Source: Bimuria novae-zelandiae CBS 107.79 (taxonomy: Eukaryota; Ascomycota; Dothideomycetes; Pleosporales; Didymosphaeriaceae). Taken from it: a stretch of DNA of 64,000 nucleotides. A program made the position numbers and the translations under genes. Each line of letters opens with the position of its first letter. The first letter of the stretch is position 1. A model generated the notes under the pieces. The model was given only the letters and a program-made list of their open reading frames with translations. It did not search any database and was not told where the DNA came from. Of the stretch, positions 33,546 to 44,636 are shown piece by piece. The stretch spans positions 536,011-600,010 of the forward strand of contig ML976664.1 in NCBI GenBank assembly GCA_010015655.1. The letters run 5' to 3'.

Positions 33546-34972
33546 GCTGCGTGTGTGCGGAGGGATTGGCGGGTTGCGCAGGGTTTATCGAGTCCGACGG
33601 TGTGGACTGTCGACGGTCAGCACTGTCGCAGCTTTTTCACGTCAGTGTCGGCGCGGGCGTTGGTACCCTTGGTCTACACAATAGCACGCAGACGCATCAA
33701 GTGGACTGCGGGCGATGCTCTCTGGCACAATGATGGGCCGCTGAGAGCGGAGGGGGTGGGCGGGCGGCGGGCGGCTCGGGCGTTGTTCGTCGTTTGCCTT
33801 TGTTGCGATGGGTGGCTTGTAGTATCGTGTGTGGAGGCGTCAATGAAAGAAGACTCGCTCAGCGAAGGCCTCGACGTGGACCGTTTGAAACGCTGCGCGT
33901 GCGGGTTTTGGCGGTGCCCTAGAATGCCGACGGCCCCTTTTGTCCTTGCGAGACGTAAGGAATGTGGCTACGAGGCTGCTGGCTGAACGAGGGTCGACAG
34001 CAGGCGGATACAGTAGCAGAGGGCAACAACGAGTGTAAGGTCGTAAAGACAAGGAGCGCGATTGTGGTGATGGAGTGCTCGGGTAGTGGGTCACGGCCGG
34101 TCACTCAGTCAGGGCGAGAGAGGCAGTGAAGGGCAGGCCCCTGGTCGTGCCGTGAAATGAGGGCGGCGGCGCACAGAGCCCAACCGCCATGGGGCTAGCA
34201 AAGTCCGCGAACAAGAGCCGCGCCATTGGCCGGCCGTCTATCTAAATTGCGCCCAGTTCGCTATCAGGGTGGACGGACTTGAGAGGCCACGTCCGCCCTC
34301 TGCCCGTTTGCTTGCAGCAGCCGGGAGGGCCTCACAGACGCGCTGGTCGTTCACATCGCACCACACCGACGCAGCACCGAGCAGACATACAACGCAGCAT
34401 TTGTAAACAGGGCGCCGGCGAATCAGCGGCCCTTTGTGCCTGGCATTGGCGGCTGGGCGCTGCGAAGCTAGCCAAGTCTAGCGGGCGCTCCACCCGCAGC
34501 CTGCCGGCGTTTCACATCAGCCTGCTCCCAGCGGCGCTGAACCACGTCACCCTCCCTTTGGCCACGGCTATAGCGAGCAGAGTGTCGCTGTCTACAGCAT
34601 GTTGCGCTGTCTGGCGGGAGTTAAACAAGAAGGAGCACCAAACAAGGAGATGGTAGGGAATTGCAAAGAGAAAATCGATGTAGGAGAGCACTTCGATACA
34701 AGGATACTGTAGCCAAATCGATAACATATATTCATCTCAACCGCACTGAGGTCCTTGTAATTTTGAGAAGCAGTTGTCTACAGTGCACGCTTGCCTGTCT
34801 GCGTTGAAGTCAAATAAATGTTGGGGTGCGTGGTGGAATTAAATGGGCATCCGGGCGAGGTGGAGATTCCAGAGCATGGAAACCGCGAAATCTCACCCGT
34901 GTGCGTCGTTCGGATGCATACGACGACAGAACTGCTGGAACATCGCTGCTCGAGTTCGGAACTCAGTCCTGC
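33546..34972. other. Intergenic, promoter side of the WSC gene
   Basis: 1.4 kb of GC-rich DNA with several shadow ORFs (Arg- and Ala-rich) and no domain similarity. It probably holds the long 5' region of the WSC gene. No RNA gene was recognised. Confidence 0.4.
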
Positions 34973-34975
34973 CTA

Positions 34976-34992
34976 GGGTCTGTTCGGTGCGC
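34976..34992 (+). repeat. Left 17-bp TIR of the Harbinger element
   Basis: GGGTCTGTTCGGTGCGC, directly preceded by the CTA target duplication. The adjoining GCGTCTGAAAAG word recurs as a subterminal motif near the right end. Confidence 0.9.
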
Positions 34993-35195
34993 AGCGTCTG
35001 AAAAGTCGTTTTTTCTGATTTGTGGCGTACAGGGGGGCATTGTAAGGTTTGTGCTAGGTAAAATTACCGCCTGTTTAGAATCTAACGGTCCTGTTCGGTA
35101 CACGTAAATTATCAGTCGTCAGATATCCGTGCGGCTATTTGTTAGACCTTGTACGTACCCCGCATGACTATGCTGTTGCCATTACTATTATTAAC

Positions 35196-36122
35196 ATGTT
35201 GGAGCCAGCGCCCTCGCTAGTATCGCCGCCGTCGCTAATATCGTCTGCGCCTACTACTCCGACTATTGCTTCTTGTAGGCGTGTTGCGGAGCTCGCTGGC
35301 GAGGTCAAAATGAGTACGCCGTCGCTATCTCGCTTACCGTTGCTGGCTATTTGTATAAGCCTGCGGGCCTTATAGTCTCTTGTAATGCTTTAAGCTCTGC
35401 TAAGCACGCTTGTTGCTAAAGCGATTAATGAGGGCATGCGAGCTAATAGTGGATATAAACCGCAGGTGTAGGTCGCTGTTGTGGAGGCTGTTAACTAAGC
35501 TACTAGGGTTAAGGGACTAATAGATAAGAAAAAGTGTGCAAACAAGCACGACGCCTGTAAGGAGGACTAGAAATAGTAGATAGCACTTACCTTATTATCG
35601 GGCTTTGCTTAGGATAGTAATAGTTATGTTGTCGCCGATAGCCAGGCTATCTAGGACTACGTGGCAGCTCACCCAAGGGCCGCGAAGTTTCTGAAGAGAC
35701 CTATATAGTTTCTAGAACTCTATCGACGGCTATTTACAGGTGTATTGGCGACAGGCGAATTAGTAATAACTATTAAGTCGTTGCTAATTAATAATGCTAG
35801 AGCGCCGGCAAGGTCGATTAAGAGGGATTCTATAGCCGTGTCTTGGTCGCCAACGCCCTCGCCGTGGCAGTTAGTGGCACTATTGGAGAGCGACAATTCT
35901 TCTGGTGTGTCGCGTCGCAAGCGATCGGGCACCTCGTCGTCGCTCCCTCGCCATACAGAGAAGCGTGGCAAAAAGGGTACTAGTATGGATCGATTCGGGC
36001 AGCACATGGCCAGGATCGCCGACGAGCTCCATGGGCTCGTAGAATTACTAAACAAGAAGAATCAGAAAGATGCTATCGCTGAGTTCACAAGCACTTACCG
36101 GGTTTTTAATATCGCTATATAG
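35196..36122 (+). pseudogene. Harbinger accessory Myb/SANT-like protein, RIP-killed
   Basis: A single 309-codon frame from the ATG at 35196 to the stop at 36122 is broken by ten in-frame stops between about 35370 and 35710. Ignoring them it reads VEAVN.ATRVKGLIDKKK, then CKED.K..IALTLLSGFA.D, then DSQAI.DYVAAHPRAAKF and RPI.FLELYRRLF. This matches the Myb/SANT-like domain of Harbinger second proteins, where conserved Trp occupies several of the stop positions; TGG-to-TAG is the RIP change. The C-terminal part (from about 35720) is Ser/Arg-rich and intact, with a final helix ADELHGLVELLNKKNQKDAI. In active elements this protein binds the ends and carries the transposase to the nucleus. Confidence 0.8.
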
Positions 36123-36839
36123 CTTACTATTGTTAATATTCTTAGTAATAAGGCTGCTGCTATAACCTTCCTGGCTCTTCGCTCGCGACCTCTTTAAAAG
36201 AGGTAGGTTCTTATGTAACTGTATATACTGTTAGCGACTAAAAAACTAGAGTATTAGGACTTCTCGCACCTCTGCGATATAATAGACTAAGAGGGCGATG
36301 GCGAGTTAGCGTTGAAAAATAGTGTATGAGTATATAGGTGGACTATTTGCTAGTAATCTTAGTGTATTGAGGCGCAACACTATGCTAAGGATCGCGATAT
36401 TGTGAGCGCTCTTACTAGCGCTCTTACTAGCGCCGTTTTTTTTGAGTGAACTCCTCTGAGTCTGGCCCTAACTGCTAGGCTATACATGCCTAGTCTCCTA
36501 CGGAGACTCGTACTTCACTAGGATACTACGTTTTGTATGGAAGAGTGGTAGTCCTGCTGAATTCGGTGTCACTAGCTCAGACTGAGTTATATACTCGTTT
36601 AGTAAAGCCTTAACTATATCTTAGTTCTACACAAAAACGCGCCCGCCTTACTAACCTAAGCTTATAAACTTAATTAGGTAGTAGCTCTCTCCTATAGTTT
36701 CCTACAGCACCGTCCTGCAACACCACTAATATTAATACTATTTGTAATATATCGCTATAACCCGCGATAACGATCCTATATAGCCTGCGCAAGTTAATCC
36801 TAGAACATACTTATACTAGTACTTATATAGCGCAGATCC

Positions 36840-37927
36840 TTAATATTCTTTACGTTGCGCTGCCTTTACTCGCTCTCCTTGTCGTCGTACGGATCTAGCA
36901 GATTAAAATCCTTATTAACAGAATATTAAGTGTTAATAAAGTTGTGGACACTAGCGAGGGTAAATACAAGCTTTGTCTAAGTCTAAATATTAAACTTATG
37001 CAGGCGATTAAATATTCTCTAGCGACGTTTAAATACTCTAAATACTCTCTCTACGCTATTACGTAGTAATAAGTAGTAATAGTTAAATAACTCTTCTCTT
37101 GTTTCTAGTTTGCGACAAGCAGCCTTAATCTCCCTTAGGTGGTACTAAGTGCCATAGTAAGGCGTTAATAGCATCTTGGAGTTTACATAGCCTGCGTCTG
37201 CTAAGAAATATTTACTAGGTGGTGCTCTAAAGCCCTTGATAATAGTATCGCGGAGAACCCGACTGTCGTGGGCACTGCCCTCCCACCCAGGTAAAATGTA
37301 TAGGAAGTTCAGATCAAAATCGACGACTGCTAATACGTTCTGCGATAGTACACCATGCCGATTTCTGTATCGCTTTTGCTCTCGAGCTGGCACGTACATC
37401 TTGAAATGAGATCCGTCGAGCGCGCCCACACAGTCCTTGAAGTACGGATATCGCTTGGGCTCATACTTGATTGCATCTGGCGTATCCTCCGCTGGCGATT
37501 TGACGTACGCCTGATACAAGCGCAGCATGGCGTTCAACACCTCATGGAAAGTGGCGCTGATAGTACTCATTGAGTGGCCGCATCGATATTTGGTGTTTCT
37601 CCAGGACGCGCCCTGGCCGCAGATGTACAAAAAGGTGAGCACTTTCTCCTCAACAGTAATTAAGTTGCCGTCGACAACGAGCTGATTGTCTCGTAGGTAT
37701 ACTACGAGAGCCTCGAACGTACTTTTCCGTAATCGCGATTCGTCGAACAGTCGAGCAGGCCTGCTCATACAGTCCTCCACCCACTGCTGGCCGCGCACCT
37801 CATCGGATGAGATTTCTCGAACGCCTGATGGCTCCTCATAGCTCTCCGCCAATAGAGCAACGCTCGCAGTAACAGCTCTCAGAGTTGCTGCGAGAGCAAC
37901 AACTATATGAGGTTCGAGGTCTGGCAT
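36840..37927 (-). pseudogene. Harbinger transposase (DDE_Tnp_4), C-terminal third RIPed
   Basis: From the ATG at 37927 the frame is open to a TAG at 37145-37147. It contains the helix-turn-helix-like N terminus (SRLRKSTFEALVVYL, VEEKVLTFLYICGQG) and the DDE_4 core: DCVGALDGSHFKMYVP with the first catalytic Asp, NVLAVVDFDLNFLYILPGWEGSAHDSRVL with the second, and FLADAGYVNSKMLLTPYYGT. After the TAG the same frame continues as YHLREIKAACRKLETREELF and RNSVERVFRVFKRR, which carries the third acidic residue (Glu). Further stops follow down to about 36840. TAG for CAG at the first break is a CpA-to-TpA change. About two thirds of the gene is undamaged. Confidence 0.85.
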
Positions 37928-38024
37928 GGCGACTGCCCGGGCAAGCTCAACACCATACAAAGGCAGCGCGACAAGGATTCCACAGAGATCGGAGGCTCAG
38001 CGCCGGTGCTCCGAGAGCTACAGC

Positions 38025-38082
38025 GACAGCGTCTGAAAATCGTCTGCTGGTCGAGAGCAGCATACAATTTTCAGACGCTGTC
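38025..38082. repeat. 16-bp perfect inverted repeat (hairpin) near the Harbinger right end
   Basis: GACAGCGTCTGAAAAT at 38025-38040 is mirrored exactly as its complement at 38067-38082, with a 26-nt loop. The core CGTCTGAAAA also occurs next to the left TIR, and related AGACGTTTTGG words lie close to the right TIR, so it is probably a subterminal binding site for the transposase or Myb-like protein. Confidence 0.7.
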
Positions 38083-38280
38083 TTATGAGCTAGCAGGGTG
38101 CTGTAAGCCCTAGCCAGGGATTATTCTGCGCTTGTATGGATGTAAAATTACGTGGCGTTCAGAAGAAAAAGACACTGACTGAAGCAGCGTCTTATTAGAA
38201 ACGTTACCGAACACGACCCTCAATTTCTGAAAATTTTGGCTTACTTAGCGTCTTTTCAGACGTTTTGGCTGAAAAGTTGG

Positions 38281-38297
38281 GCGCACCGAACAGACCC
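38281..38297 (-). repeat. Right 17-bp TIR of the Harbinger element
   Basis: GCGCACCGAACAGACCC, the exact complement of the left TIR, followed by CTA (38298-38300). Confidence 0.9.
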
Positions 38298-38511
38298 CTA
38301 ATGTGCGAAGCTACAGTAGCTCGTACCGCTCCCGTCGCTGGCGTCTGCCATCGCCGTCCTCGACTCGTTGACCAGCCACACCCTCGGAGCAATGGTGCGC
38401 CCGCTCCGGCCCACACGTGACACCACCGCACGGCCCTCCCTTCCCGTTTGAGACAGCTCGACAAAGTGCAGGAGGCCGTATGAATCCCCAATCCGATGCC
38501 CACCACGCTTG

Positions 38512-41274
38512 ATGCGACGCCCGTCCATTGCCTGCTACCGAGCAGTGCAACCGCCCAACACCACCACTCTCGATTACGTCTGGATCTCAGACGACCTGCT
38601 CTCGGCCGCCGTATCTCGTTTCTTCCGAATCATCTGCCCACACCAGAGAAGATATGGCAGCCATGTCCCGGGGCCATTGGAGGCGCAGAGGCGTGCCACG
38701 AAGAGGAGGATGGCCCTGCAGGCGAATGTAGAACTCCCTGGCGGTCTACCGTCGTCGTTGTTCAATTTTGCCGCATGGTTCGGCTCGCGTCAGGCGGGTG
38801 AGCCGCGCTGGAAATACGAGCCGCCTTCGTTGCAGACGCGCGAGCCCCCAGACATTTGTACGTGCGATACAGAGCGCTTGGAGACGGACTGAGACTGATT
38901 CCTGCGTGCAGCCTTTGATATTCCACCTCCCACCCCCCCTGCGAGGCCCTCTCTCCAGTACGCAGAGCCTGTTTCTGACCCTCCCGATTCGCAACCGCGC
39001 CCATCTCCGCCCACCCTGGACACTTCGGATTGGCTCCCGAATAAACTCGAGCGCGAAATAGACACAATCCACCATCTGGAGAACCATCGAAATGAGGATG
39101 ATTTGGACGCGACAATTGACCGGACGCAGTTTACGTCAACTAAAGATGGTACCATATACTCGGACAGTTCTTCTGCGGACGAGCATGCCCGCAATGCACC
39201 ACCGAGTCTAGAAGGGGTTATTGCTCTGGAGAACTGGGCTCGGGATTCTGCAGGAGATCAGACACCGCTTTTCGAAGCACTTCTGAATGAAGATGCCCCC
39301 GTAGAGGTGACCGAGTCGCTTCTTGTCGATGTTGACGCCTGTTTCCAAAACTTCCGGAATCGGATGGACGATACATTCCCTGCTATGTATGAGGATCGTC
39401 CCGGGATGTTTTTAACCAGCTCTTACCTGACGTGCTGCCCGCCCCACGCTGGTGCTGGTAAATTCTGTGTGCTGGCATTTCAATATCTTGCGCAATCTCC
39501 TTGGCGAGGGAGGTACGCCGCGGAACTGCTCCGTCAGCCCTCTGTGCGTTTACCTGACGTAGGGAGCCCTGATGGTCTACAGTTCCTTCAGATTTTGGAA
39601 GAAGAGTATCTCGCTCCGTGGATGCCCCGTACGCTTGTAGTGCACAACATCTACCAGCGGCTTGCCCAGCAGGTTCAAATGACACTCGCTTCGTCCTCGT
39701 CTACGCCAAAAGCCATGACAGTGTCGATCCTGGCTGACATCTTTGTTAACGAGGTCAACCTACGCTTGTTAATTCGTGGCCTCTGGGATTCGGCGCAGTG
39801 GAACACCAAGTGCGGCCTGGATTCTTACACTCTCTCTTTATTACAGGAGTTATCCCTCGGGCTATCCGGTCGTCGTCTCCGTCGATCTTTGCGCAGCATA
39901 TGGGACGTGTTGCGCACTAATCTTTTGCAAGCACCACAGCATCTCGACAACTTGATTGTCGCCTACGTCAAAGACTCTTCGAAGCTGTCGATGGCTCTGA
40001 AATTACTTGAGATAGTGCCACCTTCCTTACTGCAAGATTGGATTGCTTCCATGCCTGCCACAGCCAATGAACTACAACCCGATCCGCAAATGGTTCGAGG
40101 TAGCCCTCGCTACCTTCATATGTGGTTCGGATTATTTTACCGACTAGACATGCGAACAAAGGTTCGCACGGATGAACTGGCATCCCTTTGCCAGTCTGCT
40201 TCTAGCAACTTCATCCGTACCCACTTCGAGAATGGATATCCCCCGTGGACTCTGGTCGTAGCATTACTATGGGGCTTGCTTGGACACCCCTCTTTCGCTG
40301 GCAAGGCGTCACTTGCTCTTGTCGAATACATCGAATCAACCGAATGGATCTCTCCGCAAGAAAATCAAAAGGCTACCTCTGTGAACGGAATGCTCGCCCG
40401 ACTGATGTCGGATCTTACCGCGAGATCGCTTCCCAACCATGGCGTGCTCGAGCTACTGATTCCTTACGTAGAGGGCCACAAGAGCTTCCATTCGATCTCC
40501 AATCTGCTCGAAAGGCTTGTTACGAACAAGACCAAGTTGTCTAGCACTACCTTCCTGGAAAGCTATACGGATCTGCTTCTGGAAGAAATTAGTACAGAGA
40601 GTGAAATCACACGACTCGGCTACAATCTCGCATCTTTCAACCGCCTGCTGAATGCACAACTGGCTTTGGGCGTCGCAGACGTACACACCAAAGCTCGCTT
40701 CGAAGCAATTCGATCCCACCGCCTTTTCTGCCACATTCTAGCTCGTGCAAATGACGCCTCCGTCGTCCCTCTCGCCTACCGCAACCTGACCGCAAACATT
40801 CCCAAAGAAGTTCAGGCCGATCTCGTCCACCAGTTCGCCTTCCAGTACGCCACGGATCGCACGCGGAGCATCCAGCAGAACTGGCGATCTATCCGATATT
40901 TGTACTTTTACCTCAGGATACACGATATGGCTATTCGACCATTGTTCACACGCACGGTTGTTAGCGTGTGCATTACGAGGCCTCTCGCAGAGAAGCGTTT
41001 CGTGGCGCAGAAGAAGGCTGTGTGGGTGTGTCGCCTTGTGGCGGAGGTAGAGGGAGAAGCAGCCGCCAGACATGTGGAGCAGTATTTTTGGGCGTGGAGA
41101 GGGGATTTAATATTGCAAGCTAGAAGAGAACTGGTCAGGCTGGGAGTGTACGATTTAGCGCGTGTGACGACTATGGAGAGGCTGAAGTTGTTGACGGTGG
41201 TTCCGAAGAGGACGCCCGAGTGTGAAGAGGATGTTGATACCCACGGGCACGGTCTGGCAGAGGACCGATGTTGA
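38512..41274 (+). CDS. Large unrecognised protein (902 aa)
   Basis: Exons 38512-38857 and 38912-41274 join across a 54-nt intron (GTACGT...GCAG) to give 902 aa. The N terminus (MRRPSIACYRAVQPP, then ISDDLLSAAVSRFFRII) is basic and could be a mitochondrial presequence. It is followed by NVELPGGLPSSLFNFAAWFG. A Pro-rich linker (about residues 116-160) and an acidic stretch precede a long, mostly alpha-helical, Leu-rich region from about residue 200 to 870 that looks like a helical-repeat scaffold, such as a PPR- or HEAT-like solenoid. No repeat consensus is strong enough to name. There is no membrane segment. It starts 212 bp after the Harbinger element, so the transposon sits in its upstream region. 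An RNA-binding or scaffolding role in mitochondria is a guess only. Confidence 0.8.
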
Positions 41275-41499
41275 TAACCCAGAAACATGTCGTTATGTGA
41301 ATAGATGTATATACGCATCAGAATTGTAATACACCAACTGTTCTTACAACATGGGCCCTTTGGTTTCCCGTGCTGAACCTGTGCGAGGCAGGTCTGAGCA
41401 TCGACCGTTCTGGATTAACATACAATTCCAGGATTGCTGACCTCGCCCCACACCTCCTCGCACCCGACCAATCTACGGTCGTATCCTTTTCTGATAGCG

Positions 41500-42346
41500 T
41501 CACTGCTGCTGCCGGCTTTTTTTCCAGGCCTCCCAATCTCCCACGGTCAGACCATACATATGCAAATCCGTAAGCTCCCCATAGCGAGTCACGATGTGCC
41601 CCTTCTGCACACCCTCCTTTTGGAACCCGCACTTCTCCAGGATACGCATACTCCTCGTGTTTCCGCCCAAGACGCCTGCGAACAGCCGCGTCTTCTTCAC
41701 CTCGGGCTTTTTACCTACTACCGTGTCAGCGAGGCGACATTGAGACGCGAGGGCTAGATTCAATGACGCATAGAGACCTGGTCTGAAATGGAACCGTCTG
41801 GTGGGCGTACTTACCCTCTGCAGCAGCACTCCCGTCACCGTCCCGCTGGTAGAAGGTCCATTCTATGAAAGCCAAGAGCGCTTCAGACATGAGGCCGCGA
41901 CCTTGATACGGCTCGGCAAGCCAGTACCCAACCTCACCCGTGTGAGACGTGATATCTGAGCCGGGCTTGAGCCCGATGCCACCGATTACCGTTTTGGGGT
42001 CTTCGAGCGTGGTAAGGAAGAGATGGTCTTGGTGACATTAGTGAAGTTGAGTGGGTGTCACTTGGGACGGAGGGTTACTGTGAGGGCTCTCCTTGTTCAT
42101 GGCTATCCATGTGGTGGCGTGCTCGAGCGTGTACGGGTGGGCAAACGCGAGGGTCATGTATTTCGTGATGCTCGCTGGGGCGCAGGCGCGTTGCGAACTT
42201 TCTGCGTCTTGAGGATGCATTGGTCGGGCGAGCAATCTCTTCGTTTTGAATAGCGCTTCTGGGAGCGGTGAGTCGAGGGTCTGATTTGTGTTTTTCAGCT
42301 CTGCGAGCATGGTCGCCGGGTGCGCTGGTGTTGGTTGTGCCGCCAT
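41500..42346 (-). CDS. GNAT-family N-acetyltransferase (RimJ/RimL type)
   Basis: Exons 42346-42079, 42027-41815 and 41714-41500 give about 231 aa. The acceptor of exon 3 may be 3 nt earlier. The N-terminal part has FKTKRLLARPMHPQDAE, the start pattern of RimJ/RimL acetyltransferases. Motif A, GEVGYWLAEPYQGRGLMSEAL, contains the acetyl-CoA pyrophosphate loop Q/R-x-x-G-x-G/A. The C-terminal part has GGNTRSMRILEKCGFQKEGVQ, the usual motif B with NxxSxRxLEKxGF. It transfers an acetyl group from acetyl-CoA to an amine, in this group often a protein N terminus, an antibiotic or a polyamine; the substrate cannot be told. It probably acts in the cytosol, since no targeting signal is seen. It is convergent with the 902-aa gene, with 225 bp between their stops. 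Confidence 0.85.
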
Positions 42347-42778
42347 GTTTGCAGTACGGCAGATTCTCCAGATGGTGGGGAAATGTTCAAGATGATGCAG
42401 AGGCGAGGAAAGTTAGTGGCTATCTATTTCTCGTTGCCCGTATTTGAACTGGTGGATGATCAGGTAGTTGAGTCATAACAGGCTGAGTCAACGACATTGC
42501 TACGAACATGGCGATGCAGACTATTGACCTATGAATCCTAGCGTGAGAACATGGCGCGAGATGTGAGGCACCTTCCCATTCTGTAACGGGGCTGAAAAGA
42601 CTCGTAGTTGTTGCGCTGGGCGGCCTCTCTGAGGTTTTCAGGTACCGAACAGGGCAAACGTCACATGCGTGACATGAATGCTACACACGCTGAACGGCGA
42701 GCTGTATCGGATGTACTCGACTGGACTTTGTCTGGCTCGCATGTGTTTGTTTATCCACATTGAAGTGGGTAGAGGATA

Positions 42779-44496
42779 CGAGGAGCTCGTTATTCATGAG
42801 GAATAGCGTTAACGCTAGCATTCTTGGCCCCCGTCGCCAGCATTCTTGGCCCCCGTCAAAACTCGCTCCCTCATACAAATCCTCATGTAAAAGCGATTTT
42901 TTTTTAGGGATTTTTGATATGCAGGAGATAGATACATGCTTAATTGCCCTTTTGGGCGTTTTTGATGCCAAGATTTGGTGTTGAGGAGGCGTTTTTCAGC
43001 CCCCTCCATCGTGAAAACAGTTATCGCCGCCATACTTGATTATTTGACGTATAGCTTCAGGAATTCCGTCAATCCACTTGTTCATCAGATGCTGAGGGAG
43101 ATTCTCCCACTCATTCGACCATTGAAAACGGCACTGCTCCTCGCAAGTTGAGGGCATGAAGTCCTGCGTAATGTGACGCCGGATCCATGGCTAAGCGTGC
43201 TCCTTAGCGTTGACGTCTGGCGAGTGTCCTGGCCAGGGGAGCTTCTGTATATGCGAAGCTTCAAGATATTCGAGCGAGATCCTTGCCTGATGAGCAGGGG
43301 CGCCATCCTCAAGCAAGAGGGGCGCCCTGCCTTCTTCATATAGAGAATTGATCCACGGCACCAGCAAGAGCTTTAGGACCTCCTCACTATGGCGGTAACC
43401 ATCTACACCTCCACGGGAGCGATCTCCGCGCTTTAATTCATGGCGTTTTGCCCATGCCCAGGCTCTGCTGTTCGCGTCGGCATCGCCAAGCTCCTGGAGA
43501 GCAGCGCGGGCCTGGGGGACTAGGCGTTGCCTCTGCTCCTTGTTGCGCTGATTCTCCTTATCGAGGCGTTGTTTTGCTATCCTTTTCGCCTCAGCCGATT
43601 CAGTGCCGTAGATGTGATAGGGGCCCTTCGAATCGTACGTAAAGCTACCATAGAACTAGAGGGGGCAATTATTGCGTATTTTTGGCCGTTTTACGTCAGG
43701 ATCATAGATCTCGTTATTCTTTGCCCATGCCCGGAGCATGCCACGCTGCTCACCGACGCGTGCTGGTGTTTCGTCTATATATAACGCGCCGAAAATTGAA
43801 GCCTAGCCCATCGCCGTACTCATGTTTATCTGGGTTGTGCGCAAGCGCCCACTGAAAGCGACGCCTTCTCTGATCGTCCGTGAGCGCTGGTTTGAAGCCT
43901 GGAGCTCTCCGGGCGTATCCAGCTTCATACATGATGTTTTCGAACGCCGTGACGCTGAGGGGCCTCGGGAGGCGTAGGTGATCGAAATCTCCGTCAGAAA
44001 TAGCCTGCCAGGCCTGCTTTTCACGGGCATCTTTGTCCCGGGTCGCCACGGCGATAACCGCGTTCCTCTGCTCTGAAAGCTCCAGAAAATCAGGCCTGCG
44101 GCCAAGTTCTATCTCGTAGAGATGCGGGTCCCATAACGGAAGTTATGCGATATTTGCACGCTCCTTCATACGCGACAGCAGCTTGCTAAAGGCGCCCTGG
44201 GTCACGGGAAGCTTTTTCGCGAGGCTATACTGCGACTCTCCGGCCTGCATCGCTCCGACGGCGTATGCCTTCGTTTCGGCCGGCAATTCGCGACGCGGGG
44301 TCCACGGGATCCGGGGTTTTGGCGCAGACGTTTTCCGCGGCTTTCTGCGAGTCGGTGGCATCGTTTATCGAAAATCGGGCGCAATTTAGTGGAGAGATGG
44401 CGCGTCGAAGTTGTGGTGTTGAGCGCTGAGATGGCCAGCTGAGGTTGTGGGGCACATGCGCACTAGTGCTATTCCTCATGAAAAACGAGCTCCTCG
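42779..44496 (-). mobile_element. Tc1/mariner-type element with TA duplication
   Basis: A 1718-bp element. Its ends form inverted repeats of about 28 bp (left CGAGGAGCTCGTTATTCATG, right complement with one or two mismatches), flanked by TA on both sides (42777-42778, 44497-44498). It carries one transposase gene on the minus strand (44361-42996) with two stops and a frameshift. The base composition is normal, so it has not been heavily RIPed. Just inside the left end a 21-bp unit (GCATTCTTGGCCCCCGT...) is duplicated in tandem at about 42817-42857. Confidence 0.85.
42996..44361 (-). pseudogene. Tc1/mariner transposase pseudogene
   Basis: The N terminus reads MPPTRRKPRKTSAPKP, then ELPAETKAYAVGAMQAGESQYSLAKKL, a helix-turn-helix. 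A TAA at 44143-44145 interrupts the frame, which then continues (LPLWDPHLYEIELGRR) to FRRVIY. A 1-nt frame change in a TATATA run near 43763 separates this from the next part, IDETPARVGEQRG, with the first catalytic Asp. Later come LLLEDGAPAHQARISLEYL with the second Asp and LPWPGHSPDVNAKEHA.PWIRRHI with the Glu, where TGG has become TAG. The three acidic residues are all still encoded. Each stop is explained by one C-to-T change. The gene ends at 42996. Confidence 0.8.
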
Positions 44497-44636
44497 TAGA
44501 AGAGGGGCAGGCTCGTTCCAGTAGGTATGACACCGCGTCATCATGGCCCAAGCGCGATTTAGCAAGATACGCGAGACGCGTCGCGCCATGTGGGAGCTTC
44601 TCTTCTTGTCCGCCTTCTCTATTGCTCCGCGCCAAC

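Larger units (their letters stand above)
34976..38297. mobile_element. PIF/Harbinger DNA transposon with CTA target duplication
   Basis: A 3322-bp element with perfect 17-bp terminal inverted repeats (GGGTCTGTTCGGTGCGC at the left, its complement at the right), flanked on both sides by CTA (34973-34975 and 38298-38300), the 3-bp duplication expected for Harbinger elements. It carries the two usual genes facing each other: a Myb/SANT-like DNA-binding protein on the plus strand (35196-36122) and a DDE_4-type transposase on the minus strand (36840-37927). Both have RIP-type stops. The right 1.1 kb and the left end are barely mutated, whereas 35350-37140 is strongly mutated. The element is dead as it stands. 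Confidence 0.9.

Noticed and set aside
33369..33986. 205-codon plus-strand ORF opposite the WSC gene
   Set aside because: Arg/Gly-rich shadow of the GC-rich WSC coding strand and its upstream region.
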